A DNA stretch of 64,000 nucleotides from NCBI GenBank assembly GCA_032622095.1, contig CP136061.1, positions 54,631,762-54,695,761 on the forward strand. The letters run 5' to 3'. Shown in pieces: positions 21,994-32,897 of the stretch. Under the pieces are notes generated by a model. The model worked only from the letters and a program-made list of their open reading frames with translations, ran no database searches and was not told the origin of the DNA. Source of the DNA: Siphonodentalium dalli (taxonomy: Eukaryota > Mollusca > Scaphopoda > Gadilida > Siphonodentaliidae). The stretch's first letter is position 1. Every line of letters starts with the position of its first letter. The translations under genes were made by a program, and so were the position numbers.

Positions 21994-24152
21994 TAGCTCA
22001 ACTTTACTTTGTAAAGTTTGAGCTATATATTGCCATGGCTTGGTATCCATCGTCCGTGTGTGCGTGTGTGTGTGTGTGTGATTCGTCAACAATTTCCTTT
22101 AGCACGGGCTACAGGTCGACCTTTGGTCGGATCGTTATGAAATTTGTGATGGGCATTGACATGTAGATGGGAACGAGTCATTTTGGGGTCATTCGGAAAA
22201 AAACATGGCTGCCAGCGGCCATCTTGGATTTCAAAATTCAATCCATTAGCACAGGCTACCGGTCGTACTGTTCGTCTGATCATCATGAAATGTGTCATGG
22301 ATGTTAATATTGACATGTAGATGGGAACAAGTAATTTTGGGGTCGTTCGGCCAAAAAAATGGCCACCGGCAGCCATCTTGGATTTTACTCTTTGCATGAC
22401 TAAATCCTTTGACACGGGCTACAGGTCGTATCTTTGGTTGGATCATCATAAAATTTGTCATGGATGTTAACAATGACATGTACATGTAGATGGGAACAAG
22501 ACATTCTGAGGTCGTTCGACCAAAAAATATGGCCGCCAGCAGCCATCTTGGATTTTACTCTTTGTATGACTAAATCCTTTAGCACGGGCTACAGGTCGTA
22601 CCTTTAGTCGGATCATCATGAAATTTGTCATTGCTGTTGACATGTAGATGGGAACGAGTCATTTTGGGGTCATTCCGCCAAAAAACATGGCCACCAGCAG
22701 CCATCTTGGATTTAAAAATTCAATCCATTAGCACGGGCTACAACTTGTACTGTTCGTCTGATCATCATGAAATTTGTCATGGATGTTAACAATGACATGT
22801 AGATGGGAACGAGTCATTTTGAGGTCATTCGGCCAAAAAACATGGCCAAAAAACATGGCCGCCAGCAGCCATCTTGGATTTTACTCTTTGCATGACTAAA
22901 TCCTTAAATTAGCATGAGCTACAGGTCGTACCTTTGGTCGGATCACCATACAATTTGTCCTGGACGTTAATATTGACATGTAGATGGGAAGAGTCATTTT
23001 GGGGTCGTTCGTCCAAAAAACATGGCCACCAGCAGCCATCTTGGATTTTACTCTTTGTATGACTAAATCCTATGACACAGGCTACAGGTCGTACCTTTGG
23101 TTGGATCGTCATAAAATTTGTCATGACTGTTGATATTGACATGTAGATGGGAACGAGTCATTTTGGGATCAATCGCCCAAAAAACATGGCCGCCAGTGGC
23201 CATCTTGGATTTCAAAATTCAATCTGTTAGCACAGGCTACAGGCTGTAAGGTTTGTCTGATCATCATGAACTTTGTCATGGATGTTAATATTGACATGTA
23301 GATGGGAACGAGTCATTTTGGGGTCAATCGGCCAAAACATATGGCTGCCAGCAGCCATCTTGGATTTTAATCTTTGCATGACTAAATCATTTGGCATAAG
23401 CTACAGGTCGTACCTTTGATCAGATCTTTATGAAATTTGTCATGGCTATTAACATTGACATGTAGATGGGAAACGAGTCATTTTGGGGTCATTCGGCAAT
23501 AAAACATGGCCACCAGCAGCCATCTTGGATTTTAATCTTTGCATGACTAAATCATTTGGCACAATCTTAAGCTACAGGTCGTACCTTTGATCAGATCTTT
23601 ATGAAATTTGTCATGGCTATTAACATTGACATGTAGATGGGAAACGAGTCATTTTGGGGTCATTCGGCAATAAAACATGGCCACCAGCAGCCATCTTGGA
23701 TTTTAATCTTTGCATGACTAAATCATTTGGCACAAGCTACAGGTCGTACCCTTGAATAGATCTTTATGAAATTTGTCATGGCTATTAACATTGACATGTA
23801 GATGGGAAACGAGTCATTTTGGGGTCATTCGGCAATAAAACATGGCCGCCAGCAGCCATCTTGGATTTCAAAATTCAATCCATTAGCACAGACTACAGGC
23901 CGGAGTGTTCGTCTCATCATCATGAAATTTGTAGTAGAATTTAATATTGACATGTAGATGGGAATGAGTCATTTTGGGGTCATTACATGTAAATGGGAAC
24001 GAGTTATTTTGGGGTCAATCAGCAAAAAAACATGGCTGCCAGCAGCCTTCTTTGATTTTACGCTTTGCATAACTAGACTTTTCAACTTTCCACCTTCCTA
24101 ATCACTCCATTGAATGTAACACATGAAATTATTCCCTTTCCAAGTTGAGCTA
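21994..24152. repeat. Element with about 12 tandem units of 160 bp in an A-B-B order
   Basis: Bounded by inverted TAGCTCAACTT and AAGTTGAGCTA. The left edge folds as AGCTCAACTTTACTTTG / AAAGTTTGAGCT, followed by a (GT)n tract. The tandem units share 'ctacaggtcgtacctttg', 'gacatgtagatgggaacgag' and 'gccagcagccatcttggatt'. Two unit types alternate: A ends 'caaaattcaatccattagc', B ends 'ctctttgcatgactaaatc'. Frames on the minus strand (KMAAGGH-type peptides) are products of the repeat. Confidence 0.9.
22054..22080 (+). repeat. (GT)n microsatellite
   Basis: 27 bp of GT with one GC interruption, in the header of the 160-bp repeat element. Confidence 0.9.
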
Positions 24153-24218
24153 CAGTGTCATTGACACTTTCATTTGTTACTCCATCCAGGAACACCTCAG
24201 TGGAGTGTTTCACATCAC

Positions 24219-24699
24219 TTTAATGCTTTCATGATGGGAGCTGCACTGGTGCAGCATTAAAGATCCTGTGCCAGTGCATTCTCTTATATATGCGAGTCTC
24301 CCATCGGGAGGCTTGGATATATAAGAGAATACACTGGCTTTAAATATCAGGGTCAATGTAAATTTTTTTAGGCCAATGTATTCTCTTATATATCGCAATT
24401 AAGACTCCCTATGGGAGACTCAAATATATACAGTAATGCCTGAAGTATATGACTCTTTAACCGCAGCAGAATTATGGGAAATTTTTCAGAATTTTTCGAA
24501 AATATGGCTTGTTGCCATTCATCGGAAAGCTCTCGGTGAGAGCATTCGGATGAATGGCAACAAGCCATATTTCCGACTAAATCCTGAAAAAATTCCCATA
24601 ATTCTGCTGTGGTTTAGGGATCGATTATGTAGGACATTACTGTATATTGGCACAGGGTTTTCACAAAATTTCAGGAAGTTCCAGTCATGGAAGGGTTAA
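24219..24699. mobile_element. TTAA-flanked MITE family D, copy 3, carrying a nested family A element
   Basis: TTAA at 24219-24222 and 24696-24699. The ends are 'tgctttcatgatgggagc' and 'agttccagtcatggaagggt'. Three 'attctcttatata'-type hairpin arms are visible. A family A foldback (24431-24642) splits the 'atatata' of the third arm. Confidence 0.8.
24431..24642. mobile_element. Family A foldback MITE, copy 7, nested in family D
   Basis: Long inverted arms with several private changes, such as 'gcctgaagtatatgactc' on the left. Inserted at TA inside the preceding D element, so it is younger than that D insertion. Confidence 0.85.
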
Positions 24700-25282
24700 G
24701 CTTGCATATGGTAATAAAAAAGAATGTTTGTGTGAAAGGTTGAAAATAACCACATAATTACCATTACTTCAGTGGACTAATCAGCCTAAGCATGCGCTTA
24801 CCATATCTAATTTGAGGTCTGAATATTACCATTTGCATAAATCAGGACTCATGTTTCTACAAGATGCTTTTCTGTTTCAAAGATCACGATAACAGTTTTA
24901 AGTACTGCTACATTTTACGTCATTAAGGGAATTGTTGTCATCGAAAACAAATTTGTCCTGCAGTGGCATCGTGCATAATTCAGGTCCTGCTCATAGTTTC
25001 CACTGAAATAATTACATTTGACTGTAACTGTAACAGACAGATCCCGTGGATTTTATGCCCTCTGGTGTCGGGTGCCAGAGTGAAATTCCATACATCATCG
25101 TCGCCATCAATAACGTCTGATGGTAAACGATTAGGTGGCTATTATTGTGTATGGAATATTTAGTGATTCCATCGGTGGACTTACTGCTTGCAGACTATTG
25201 GGAGGGACGTGCCTTGATTGAATTACTAACTGCATGCAGCAGACTTTCAAGGTCACATGTCATGTGTTGTTTCATATCCACA
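24700..25282 (+). other. Mostly unique stretch with one weak exon-like segment
   Basis: At 25035-25122 a segment lies between an acceptor-like 'ctgtaactgtaacag' and a donor-like 'gatg|gtaaac'. One frame reads SGARVKFHTSSSPSITSDG. There is no second copy, and neither splice site is strong, so it is recorded only as a possibility. Confidence 0.25.
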
Positions 25283-25892
25283 CAAGCCTGGATTTGGGGT
25301 GTCTGACAATTGCAGAATGAGGTCCCCAGCATTCTGCTTATGCCTCATCTTTTGGGAAGTATCCTTTGCAAGCCTTGAAATAGGGTGTCTGTCATTTGCA
25401 GAATGAGATCCCCAGAGGGTGAATTTAGTGATGCTACCCCGCATAGCGGGCTAGCATACCAAATTCACCCTCTGGGGACCTCATTCTGCTTACACCTCAG
25501 CAGAATGAGGTTCCCAGAGGGTGAATTTGGTGATGCTAACCCGCTATGCGGGGTAGCATCACTAAATTCACCCTCTGGGGACCTCATTCTGCAAATGACA
25601 GACACCCTATTTCAAGGCTTGATCCGTTGTCTCAAATTAACATTGTTTTTAGTTACTTTTTCTCTTCTGTTGAGTTTCTATATCCCCTAATTTGCAGAAT
25701 ATGAAATGTATAATCGAGGTGAATAACGGTGAACATCAACTTCAACTGGGGTCAACTTCAATCTGATCCTAGGTCTCTCATAGCTGTTGAGGCCTAAGCA
25801 GAATGAGGTCCCCAGAGGGTGAATCTGGTGACGCTAGCCCCACTGTGCAGGATTGTGTCACTAAATTTGCCCTGTGGGGGACTTCAGGCTTG
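25283..25892. mobile_element. Family B element, copy 4 (outer), split by copy 5
   Basis: Starts CAAGCCTGGATTTGG and ends 'gacttcaggcttg'. The left hairpin is mostly deleted. The body ('aattaacattgtttttagtt', 'aggtctctcatagctgttg') resumes after the nested element. The outer flanks (TATCCACA and CTCCCACA) agree at only five of eight positions. Confidence 0.7.
25369..25621. mobile_element. Family B short element, copy 5, nested in copy 4
   Basis: Terminal inverted repeats CAAGCCTTGAAATAG...CTATTTCAAGGCTTG bracket two complete hairpins (GAGGTCCCCAGAGGGTGAAT type with a CCCGC-AGCGGG tip) and almost no body. Flanking 8-bp sequences ATCCTTTG (25361-25368) and ATCCGTTG (25622-25629) match at seven of eight positions. 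It inserted into an older member of its own family. Confidence 0.85.
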
Positions 25893-25970
25893 CTCCCACA
25901 TTTCTAATGTCACACACATATCACCGAGGTTTCCAGGCACTTGATGAACATATAGCGAATCAAATAACTA

Positions 25971-26207
25971 CAGCAATGCCCTAAATAATCTACTCCTTAA
26001 CCACAGCAGAATTATGGGTAATTTTTCAGGATTTAGTCGGAAATATGGCTTGTTGCTATTCATCGGAAAGCTCTCTTTAGTTGGAAATATGGCTTTTTGC
26101 GTGAGAGCTTTCCGATGAATGGCAAAAAGCCATATTTCCAACTAAATCCTGAAAAGTTACCTATAATTCTGCTGTGGTTAAGGAGTCGATTATTTAGGGC
26201 ATTACTG
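25971..26207. mobile_element. Family A foldback MITE, copy 8
   Basis: Full-length arms with TA flanks. The centre contains an extra 'agttggaaatatggcttttt' stretch that extends the hairpin. Frames at 26060-26279 are this element read on each strand. Confidence 0.85.
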
Positions 26208-26275
26208 TATATATACAGACTTGGGCTCCATTCAGAATTCTGTACATCTGCTTGTCTGCATGAACAGTTCATCTT

Positions 26276-26555
26276 TTAACTCTTTCAGTGCCAGGCTTGT
26301 TTTGTAGGTTTAGTGGCAGGGAATCTTACGTTTTTCATGGGCATCAAAATTATTACTATGAATACTTGGTGATAGTTTTGAGTTATAACATGCCCCTAAG
26401 CACTTATCCAGTTTGTTTTTAAATTCGCTATAGCATGCTTAAGCATACCCAAACAAAATTCAAACCAAAATTTAGGGCCGATCTCATCGGCCTTGGCACT
26501 CTACAGACCGTAAATTAGGGCCGATGAGATCGGCCCCTGGCACTGAAAGAGTTAA
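26276..26555. mobile_element. TTAA-flanked family P element, copy 3
   Basis: TTAA at both ends (26276-26279 and 26552-26555), with 'ctctttcagtgccaggc' and 'ggcactgaaagagttaac'. The tip variant (AGAG rather than AGGG) is shared by both ends. The inner part has 'gggccgatctcatcgg' twice in inverted form. Confidence 0.8.
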
Positions 26556-26805
26556 CACATGTGGATTATCCAATTTGGTAGTTGTTTGATATGTTATTAT
26601 CCCAGCTTGGGGCAAAAGAATATTGCCATGGTACTACTGATTACAGCCATATGGTTACTAGAATATTGATGCAGGGTCCATTATTTACACTAAAGTTTAA
26701 GTTAAAAGTTTTTAAATTTAAACATGAGATTCATCTTGGCTATAGCCTAAAAAAAACTGGCCTGTTGTGGTCATTGAGATGCATCCATGTTACGTCCAGA
26801 CATGA

Positions 26806-26885
26806 CAATATGGTGCCGGACATTTGCACAGTGGGCTCGCATCACCAAATTCATCCCCTGGGGACCTCATTCTGCATGGCCACAT
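26806..26885. mobile_element. Family B fragment
   Basis: 'aatatggtgccggacatttg' followed by a single right hairpin arm ('ctggggacctcattctgc'). The open frame at 26582-26905 overlaps it. Confidence 0.6.
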
Positions 26886-26891
26886 CTGCTA

Positions 26892-27005
26892 CAGTAATGC
26901 CCTAAATAATTGACTCCTTAACCACAGCAGAGTTATGGGTAATTTTTCAGGATTTAGTCGGAAATATGGCTTGTTGCCATTCATTTGAAAGCTCTCACAG
27001 AGCTT
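26892..27005 (+). mobile_element. Family A left arm, copy 9
   Basis: One complete 105-bp arm; the right arm is missing and the AGCTCACC repeat follows directly. The following repeat may have inserted at the hairpin centre with loss of the other arm. Confidence 0.8.
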
Positions 27006-27006
27006 T

Positions 27007-27850
27007 TTAGCTCACCTGAGACGAAGTCTCCGGTGGAGCTATAGTCATCACTCCTCGTCCGTCCGTCCGTCCGTCCGTCCGTCCGTCTGTCCGTCCGTCT
27101 GTCCGTCCGTCAACTTTTTTTAAAAACATCTTCTCCTCTGAAACCATCATACCAAATTGGTTCATATTTGGTGTGGAGGTTCCCTAGGTGACTCTCATTC
27201 AGATTTGTTCAAATGAGGTCACTGGGTCAAATAGTTGCGAAACCAGGGCCATAATTCTATTCCTCCACAGTAATTCTTACAACAACTTCTTGTCCATAAC
27301 CATTGTGCCGATTTAGCTAATATTTGGTATGGAGGGTCCTTGGGTGACTGGTGTTCAGATTTGTTCAAATGAGGTCACCCGGTCAATTAGTTGAGAAACC
27401 AGGGCCATAACTCATAGTAATTCTTACAATGACTTCTTCTACAAAAATATTGGGCCGAATTAGCTTATATTTGGTACTGAGGGACCTTGGGTGACTGGGA
27501 ATCAGATTTGTTCAAATTGGGTCACTGGGTCAATTAGGGGCAGAGCCAGGGACATAACTCTAAAAACCAAAAAATTACATTTTTGCATTTTGATCATATT
27601 TGGGGTGGATGTTCCCTAGGTGACTGTCATTAATATTTGTTCAAATGAGGTCACTGTGTCAAACAGTTGCGAAACCAGGGCCATAACTATATTCCTCCTT
27701 GGTAATTCTTACAACAACTTCTTGTCAATAACCATTAAGCCGATTTAGTTTATATTTGGTATGTGGGGTCATTGAATGACTGGGGTTCAGATTTGTTCAA
27801 ATGGGGTCACTGGGTCAAATAGTGGTGGAGCCAGGGCCATAATTTCCCAA
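27007..27850 (+). repeat. AGCTCACC-type repeat with (GTCC)n and about 150-bp tandem units
   Basis: The header AGCTCACCTGAGACGAAG...GGTGGAGCTATAG folds into a hairpin and is followed by a (GTCC)n tract. About five units then follow, each with 'cagatttgttcaaatgaggt', 'ccagggccataact' and 'tatttggtatggagg'. I associate this arrangement with repeats common in bivalve genomes. No matching right terminus was found. Confidence 0.85.
27055..27112 (+). repeat. (GTCC)n microsatellite
   Basis: About 14 units of GTCC with GTCT variants. Confidence 0.9.
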
Positions 27851-28440
27851 AAAATAATAAAAAATTCAGTAACTATCAGTGGTACTATCTTCCATCAGGA
27901 TAAAAACAATGCGTAACTTCTATGACGTCGTTAGAGGTCATAACGTTAGATCACGTTAACGCTTAACCGGCCGATGCATTTGACTGTTTCAGATGTCTTG
28001 GCGATATCTCGGGCACCGATGGTAATTTAACTTTACGTTGAAACCTGATAATTAATGAGCGTATGTATATGAGGCGCGTTTATATACTTGAGTGGAAATC
28101 AAATCGGGTTAAACTGGCGGATTTTTACAGACGAAATTTGATGCATACGATATCTCGGTATCCGCTGGGCCGATTTCCACCATTTTTGGGGTGTTGGTGT
28201 TTGACCCCACCTGACCTTGACCTTCAAAATGGTCAATTCAAGGTCAAAGCCTGGACGAAGTCGGGTCACCTTCTAGTACTATATATATATGCCCGCCACA
28301 TGCAAATATACCCACCTGTACCATTCAATTTACCTGCCAAAACCAGCCAAATATATCTGTCACCCAACTGACCAATCAGCAGGCTCTAGTGAAGGTATAA
28401 AAAGAACGCATTTCATGGTAGCTTTATTGCAACTTGGCAA
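27851..28440 (+). other. Unassigned stretch with promoter-like motifs
   Basis: Contains 'ccttgaccttcaaaatggtc' and its partial complement (about 28213-28246), then 'gaccaatcagc' (about 28370) and 'tataaaaag' (about 28397). The CCAAT and TATA-like motifs are close together, but no transcript start or coding frame can be tied to them. Confidence 0.3.
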
Positions 28441-28891
28441 GCAGGCCTCAAAATATGGTGCTGGACATTTGTAGAATGAGGTCCCAGAGGGTTAATTTAG
28501 TGACACTACCCCACACAGCAGTCTTTAAAGCGTCACCAAATTCATCCTCTGGGTGCCTCATTCTGAATAGCCTCAACTGATATGGGACCTAAACACAGGT
28601 TTAAGTTCTCAGATGGTGATGTGCACCCATTTAATAGGCACCTTGATTATGCATTGTGTCATCTGCCAATTTGAGAATATGGAGAAACTAAACTAAAAAA
28701 AGGAAAAGAAGTTTCTAAAGAAACTAAAAAAACTTGTTAATTTGATAATAAAGATACTTTCCAGAGAAAATGAGTTCTAAGCAGAATGAGGTCCCCAGAG
28801 GGTGAATTTATTGATGCTATCCCGCTTTACTGGGTATATAGTGTCAATAATTTCACCCTCTGGGGACCTCATTCTGAAAATATCCAGCACC
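28441..28891. mobile_element. Family B element, copy 6 (right end interrupted)
   Basis: Left terminus 'aggcctcaaaatatggtgct', then a hairpin, a body with 'gaaactaaactaaaaa', and a second hairpin. The right terminal sequence is lost into 'aaaatatccagcacc'; a hAT-type element inserted just beyond it. Confidence 0.75.
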
Positions 28892-28899
28892 TTTCTCTG

Positions 28900-30170
28900 C
28901 AGGGCCCAAGCTTGGGGTTGAAAACCGGGAGAAGTGACTTCTCTTCTCCCTCTGGAGATTTTAGGGAGACTTCAGCCCAAAATAGGGAGAAGTGGAGAGA
29001 CTTAAAAAAAACATAAACTCTTGTTAATTTTCAAATATCAATTTATTTATAACATCAATAAAAAGATTAAATAACAAGATAAAACATGCATGGTTACCAA
29101 AAATAAAATATAGCACAAGTAGAGTACCTGTATAGATACATGTAGATAACATGAACTTGTATTTCTTAAATTTATAACTTTAATTTAAAAATAAAAAAAT
29201 GCTGACTTAATGACTTTTAATATCTGAAGAAATTAAATGTTATTATAAATTTGAAATTTTTGGAAATGGATTTTGGTCACTGCTGTAATGTGGGTGTCGG
29301 TTAAAATAAACAATAAGGACTAATCAATGAGTTATAAAAGCTTGAATACAAATGTACCAACATTGATAATTAGTGATGATAATCTGATTAACAACTGATT
29401 AAAGCAATAAACTTGGCAAGTTGGATAGCTGTGTTACAATAGTGATTAATGTGTTCTTAACAAAGATCAGTGGAGCATATAATATACATGGACAGGTCAT
29501 GCAATTAATTTACAACGATTGACAGACACGATTTTGGCGTGAGACTGACGATTTCACGACCCTGTTTTTAATAGTAAGCAAGCACGTGCTATTGTTTACA
29601 TAATAAATCTGCAACTGCGAAACGTTAAAAAAGTTGGATTGGGAAACGGAGTCAGACGCAAACTACTTTCATAAAATTATAAAATCATGGATATTTTTAG
29701 AGTTTAAATGCATAGACATTGAAAAGACATCATGATTTGTTTACATAGGCTACTGTATATATGCGCGGTGGTAACCATATGCATGCATGGCTATACAATT
29801 TGCGGTTACAAAATGACCCGGCGGAACAAAGTACCAACTAACTTCTTCTTCAGACGTGCGAGTAGCTCATCATAAACATCGTTGCAAAGCGCAATTTGCC
29901 ATTTCCAAAAGCATTAAATGTGATTAGAATATGTGGATACAGTATACAATGTACAATGTATACTTAAAACTGCCTCGTTAGAACAGTTTTAAGACTATAT
30001 ATTTTTTCGCAAAACACGTCAAATTTACACCGGTAAAATTACCGTAAATCCCAAGCTAGTTTGGTCAAATTTGGAAGGCGACTTCATTTTCGCCTTGCGG
30101 ACATCCGAGGGCGAAGTCGCGGGCGAGAAGGCGATAACTTCGCCCCAGTCGCCCCCTAGCTTGGGGCCTG
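28900..30170. mobile_element. hAT-type non-autonomous element, 1271 bp
   Basis: Inverted ends CAGGGCCCAAGCTTGGGG and, from the right, CAGGCCCCAAGCTAGGGG (15 of 18 identical), continue into 'gaagt'-rich sequence on each side. The flanks are a perfect 8-bp duplication, TTTCTCTG at 28892-28899 and 30171-30178. CAGGG ends plus an 8-bp duplication are the hallmark of hAT transposition. The interior is A+T-rich with no transposase frame. Confidence 0.9.
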
Positions 30171-30208
30171 TTTCTCTGATGTTCCTATGAAGTCCTACTC
30201 ATTCTGGG

Positions 30209-30585
30209 CAAGCCTGCAAATAGTGTGTCTGTCATTTACAGAATGAGGTTCTCACAGGGTGAATTTAGTGATGCTATCCCGCACAGCGGGCTAGCACCAA
30301 ATTCACTCTTTGGGGACCTCATACTGCATAGGCCACATATTCTGGGAAGTATCTATATTCTCAAATTTACATTGTTTTGGGATGTTTCTATATCCCTTAA
30401 TCTACATCACCAACTTCAACTGGGGAAATTCAATCTGATCCCAGGTCTCCCATAGCAGTTGAGACCTCAGCAGAATGAGGTTCCCTGAGCGTGAATTTGG
30501 CGATGCTATCCTGCGATGATAGCGTTACTAAATTCACCCTCTGGGACCTCGTTCCGCAAATGACAGAACACTATTTGCAGGCTTG
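30209..30585. mobile_element. Family B element, copy 7
   Basis: From CAAGCCTGCAAATAGTGTG to ACTATTTGCAGGCTTG, with two hairpins and a reduced body. The flanks are not a simple 8-bp duplication: both sides carry 'gaag(t/-)cctcactcattctggg'-like sequence, about 20 bp. Confidence 0.8.
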
Positions 30586-30704
30586 GATGAAGCCTCACTC
30601 ATTCTGGGTGAAATCCGGAGAAGACATATATGGAGGGTTGGTAAAGAACTCACAGACTACCCTCTGGTAGTGTTCCGGGCTCCGTTCTCATGCACTCCTA
30701 ATGT

Positions 30705-31602
30705 CACAGATTGCAATCGATACAATCTGGTTCCGCCGTGATCGGCTTTTGATGTCCGGTTTAACAATTTATAACCAGAAAATTTTAAGTGACGAGTTGG
30801 ATTTCTGTTGAAAGTGTTGGTATCTACAATAATGCCCTAATTAATCGACTCCTTAACCACAACATAATTATGGGTAACTTTTCAGGATTTAGTCGGAAAT
30901 ATGGCTTGTTGCCATTCATCGGAAAGCTCTCCCCCAGAGAGGAGTCGATTAATTAGGTCATTACTGTAATATCATGGTACGAAACAAATGCATTTTCTAG
31001 CCTTTATGGTGCAAACTACAGACAATGTAAACATATTCTATATGTAATATATCTTACATTACCACAATACAACATCTATTTCATTGCAAGTATAGTTACA
31101 TGGGCTTCATTCTGTGTTTTAAATTTGTTGATAAAAAATACAACGCCCCATGCATGGTAAACAATTGGCACAAACCTTCCGAGTTTTAGTTCGTAAATCG
31201 GGCATTTTTAAGGGGAAGATAACTATTATCAGAGTTAATATTTAAATGTAAATGATATTTATAGGATTTATACACAATGGCACAAGCGATTATATAAATC
31301 ACAGAAATGAATGTGAAACAACAACTTTTATAAGTTTTGCATCAACATATCCTGAATTTCAGATGCATCAAGTAATAATGTGAGGTTTATTAATACCATT
31401 ACTAAATTGTCTGGCAATCTGATCATTGTTGGTGTGTTCTTGTAATGAAAAACCATTGTAACTAATGCGCCACAAATTGTCCATTCTTGATGAAGATATC
31501 AAGACATTCGAAAACAGCGAATCTTGTGCTAACTAACCGGACGATATAATGCCGACCCGGACATCAAAAGTGGAACCTGATTGTATCGATTGCATGCCTG
31601 TG
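30705..31602. mobile_element. Element with CACAG ends and 5-bp duplication, 898 bp
   Basis: Inverted ends CACAGATTGCAATCGATAC and, from the right, CACAGGCATGCAATCGATAC continue over about 45 bp ('aatctggttcc', 'cttttgatgtccgg') with small gaps. AATGT flanks both sides (30700-30704, 31603-31607). Five-bp duplications with CAC-starting ends are known from Transib elements, but assignment by ends alone is tentative. No coding frame. A deleted family A copy is nested inside. Confidence 0.6.
30827..30966. mobile_element. Family A MITE, copy 10 (deleted), nested
   Basis: Left arm complete; the right arm keeps only its outer 30 bp. The outer tips match in the AATTAATC variant. It lies inside the 30705-31602 element. 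Confidence 0.85.
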
Positions 31603-32047
31603 AATGTGTTTTCTGTGAATCGGCGCGGATTACTTGAGTATTTGCATCTCAAATGAGATCTTCAAATGAGGTGTGAAGCTCACGTGTACCGAGAGCAGGA
31701 AGTTTATGGTGCATATTTAACCTTGTCTATTCCTCAGTGTAACTCGATGATCTTTTACTGACATATATTGGCAGTAAATTGCTTTTTGACGTGGAAAATC
31801 TAATTATGTATTGATTGAAAACCTTTCTTTGAGTTGCTGTTACACAACTTAAAACACTGAATCTCACATTACACCTTCAACCCTTTCTTTAGTAAATTAC
31901 TAAATGGATTCTGCCATTATGTTATGATTACTATAGAATAATCAACAAAACCAATGGTAATTTGACAGGTATTTGGGCGTTATAATATATAGTTACTCAT
32001 AATGGTAAACCAATAAACATACAATTTGGCTGGCATGCTAACAGCTA
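31603..32047. other. Unassigned A+T-rich stretch
   Basis: No repeat family, exon or RNA gene recognised. Confidence 0.4.
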
Positions 32048-32260
32048 TAGTAATGCCCTATGTAATCGACTCCTTAACCACAGCAGAATTATGGCTAACT
32101 TTTCAGGATTTAGTCGGAAATATGGCTTGTTGCCATTCATCGGAAAGCTCTCACTGCGAGCTTTCCGATGAATGGCAACATGCCATATTTCCGACTAAAT
32201 CCTGAAAATTTTCCCATAATTCTGCTGTGGTTAAGAAGTCGATTATTTAGGGCATTACTG
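32048..32260. mobile_element. Family A foldback MITE, copy 11 (full length)
   Basis: Two 105-bp arms with TA flanks. Its left tip begins TAG instead of CAG. Confidence 0.9.
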
Positions 32261-32390
32261 TACATTTCCCTATACTGTTGCGTTCAGTTTATCTTTCGGA
32301 TTCTGCTTACTATTTTCTCCAACTTGGTTGCTTTATTATGGCTACAAACATTCTTGCCATACCAGGTATAAGCTTCTCAGATATCTCAGA

Positions 32391-32632
32391 GTGCCCCCAC
32401 ACTCCATTGTAGTTAGCCTCCCAAACAGAGGACTTGTTGCTAAGCGCAACAGAACGAACAATGAAGGAAACACCAACCAGGACATAGTGATCAGTGAGGC
32501 TAACATAGCCTTATACCACACCATTCATAATCTCCACATCAAAAAGATCAGCTTCCAGGCAAACTTTCTGGTGCAATGCATCAAAGACTAAGCCCCACTG
32601 GCTGGACTCAAAGAAATTGAATGGATCTACAG
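32391..32632 (+). pseudogene. Possible decayed coding fragment, interrupted by a family B element
   Basis: The plus-strand frame containing PNRGLVAKRNRTNNEGN, then HTIHNLHIKKISFQANF, stops at TAA 32589-32591. The same frame continues after the stop (LAGLKEIEWIYS) to the family B insertion at 32633, and beyond its duplicated target as LRKLIASLRY. Continuity across a stop and an insertion suggests an old coding piece rather than a live gene. EIEWIYSLRKL vaguely recalls the C-terminal ends of some retroelement proteins, but this is not a firm identification. No acceptor or start is supported. Confidence 0.25.
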
Positions 32633-32875
32633 CAAGCCTTGAATTAGTGTGTCTGTCATTTGCATAATGAGGTCCCCAGGGGGTGAATTTAGTGATGCTA
32701 CCCCGCAAAGCGGGCTAGCATCACCAAATTCACCCTCTGGGGGACCTCATTCTGCTTACACCTGAGCAGAATGAGGTTCCCAGAGGGTGAATTTGGTGAT
32801 AGCGGTGTAGCATCACTAAATTCACCCTCTGGGGACCTCATTCTGCAAATGACAGACACACTATTTCAAGGCTTG
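32633..32875. mobile_element. Family B short element, copy 8, with perfect 8-bp target duplication
   Basis: CAAGCCTTGAATTAGTGTG...CACACTATTTCAAGGCTTG, 243 bp, made of two hairpins back to back. The flanks are ATCTACAG at 32625-32632 and 32876-32883, a perfect duplication. This is the clearest proof of the family's boundaries and of hAT-type insertion. Confidence 0.92.
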
Positions 32876-32897
32876 ATCTACAGCCTTCGCAAGCTAA

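Noticed and set aside
22086-23142. Minus-strand frames with repeated KMAAGGH-type peptides
   Set aside because: They follow the 160-bp tandem unit, shift frame between units and stop irregularly.
28370-28404. CCAAT and TATA-like motifs as a promoter
   Set aside because: The two are only about 25 bp apart, no coding start or exon follows, and a family B element begins within 40 bp. Not strong enough to call.
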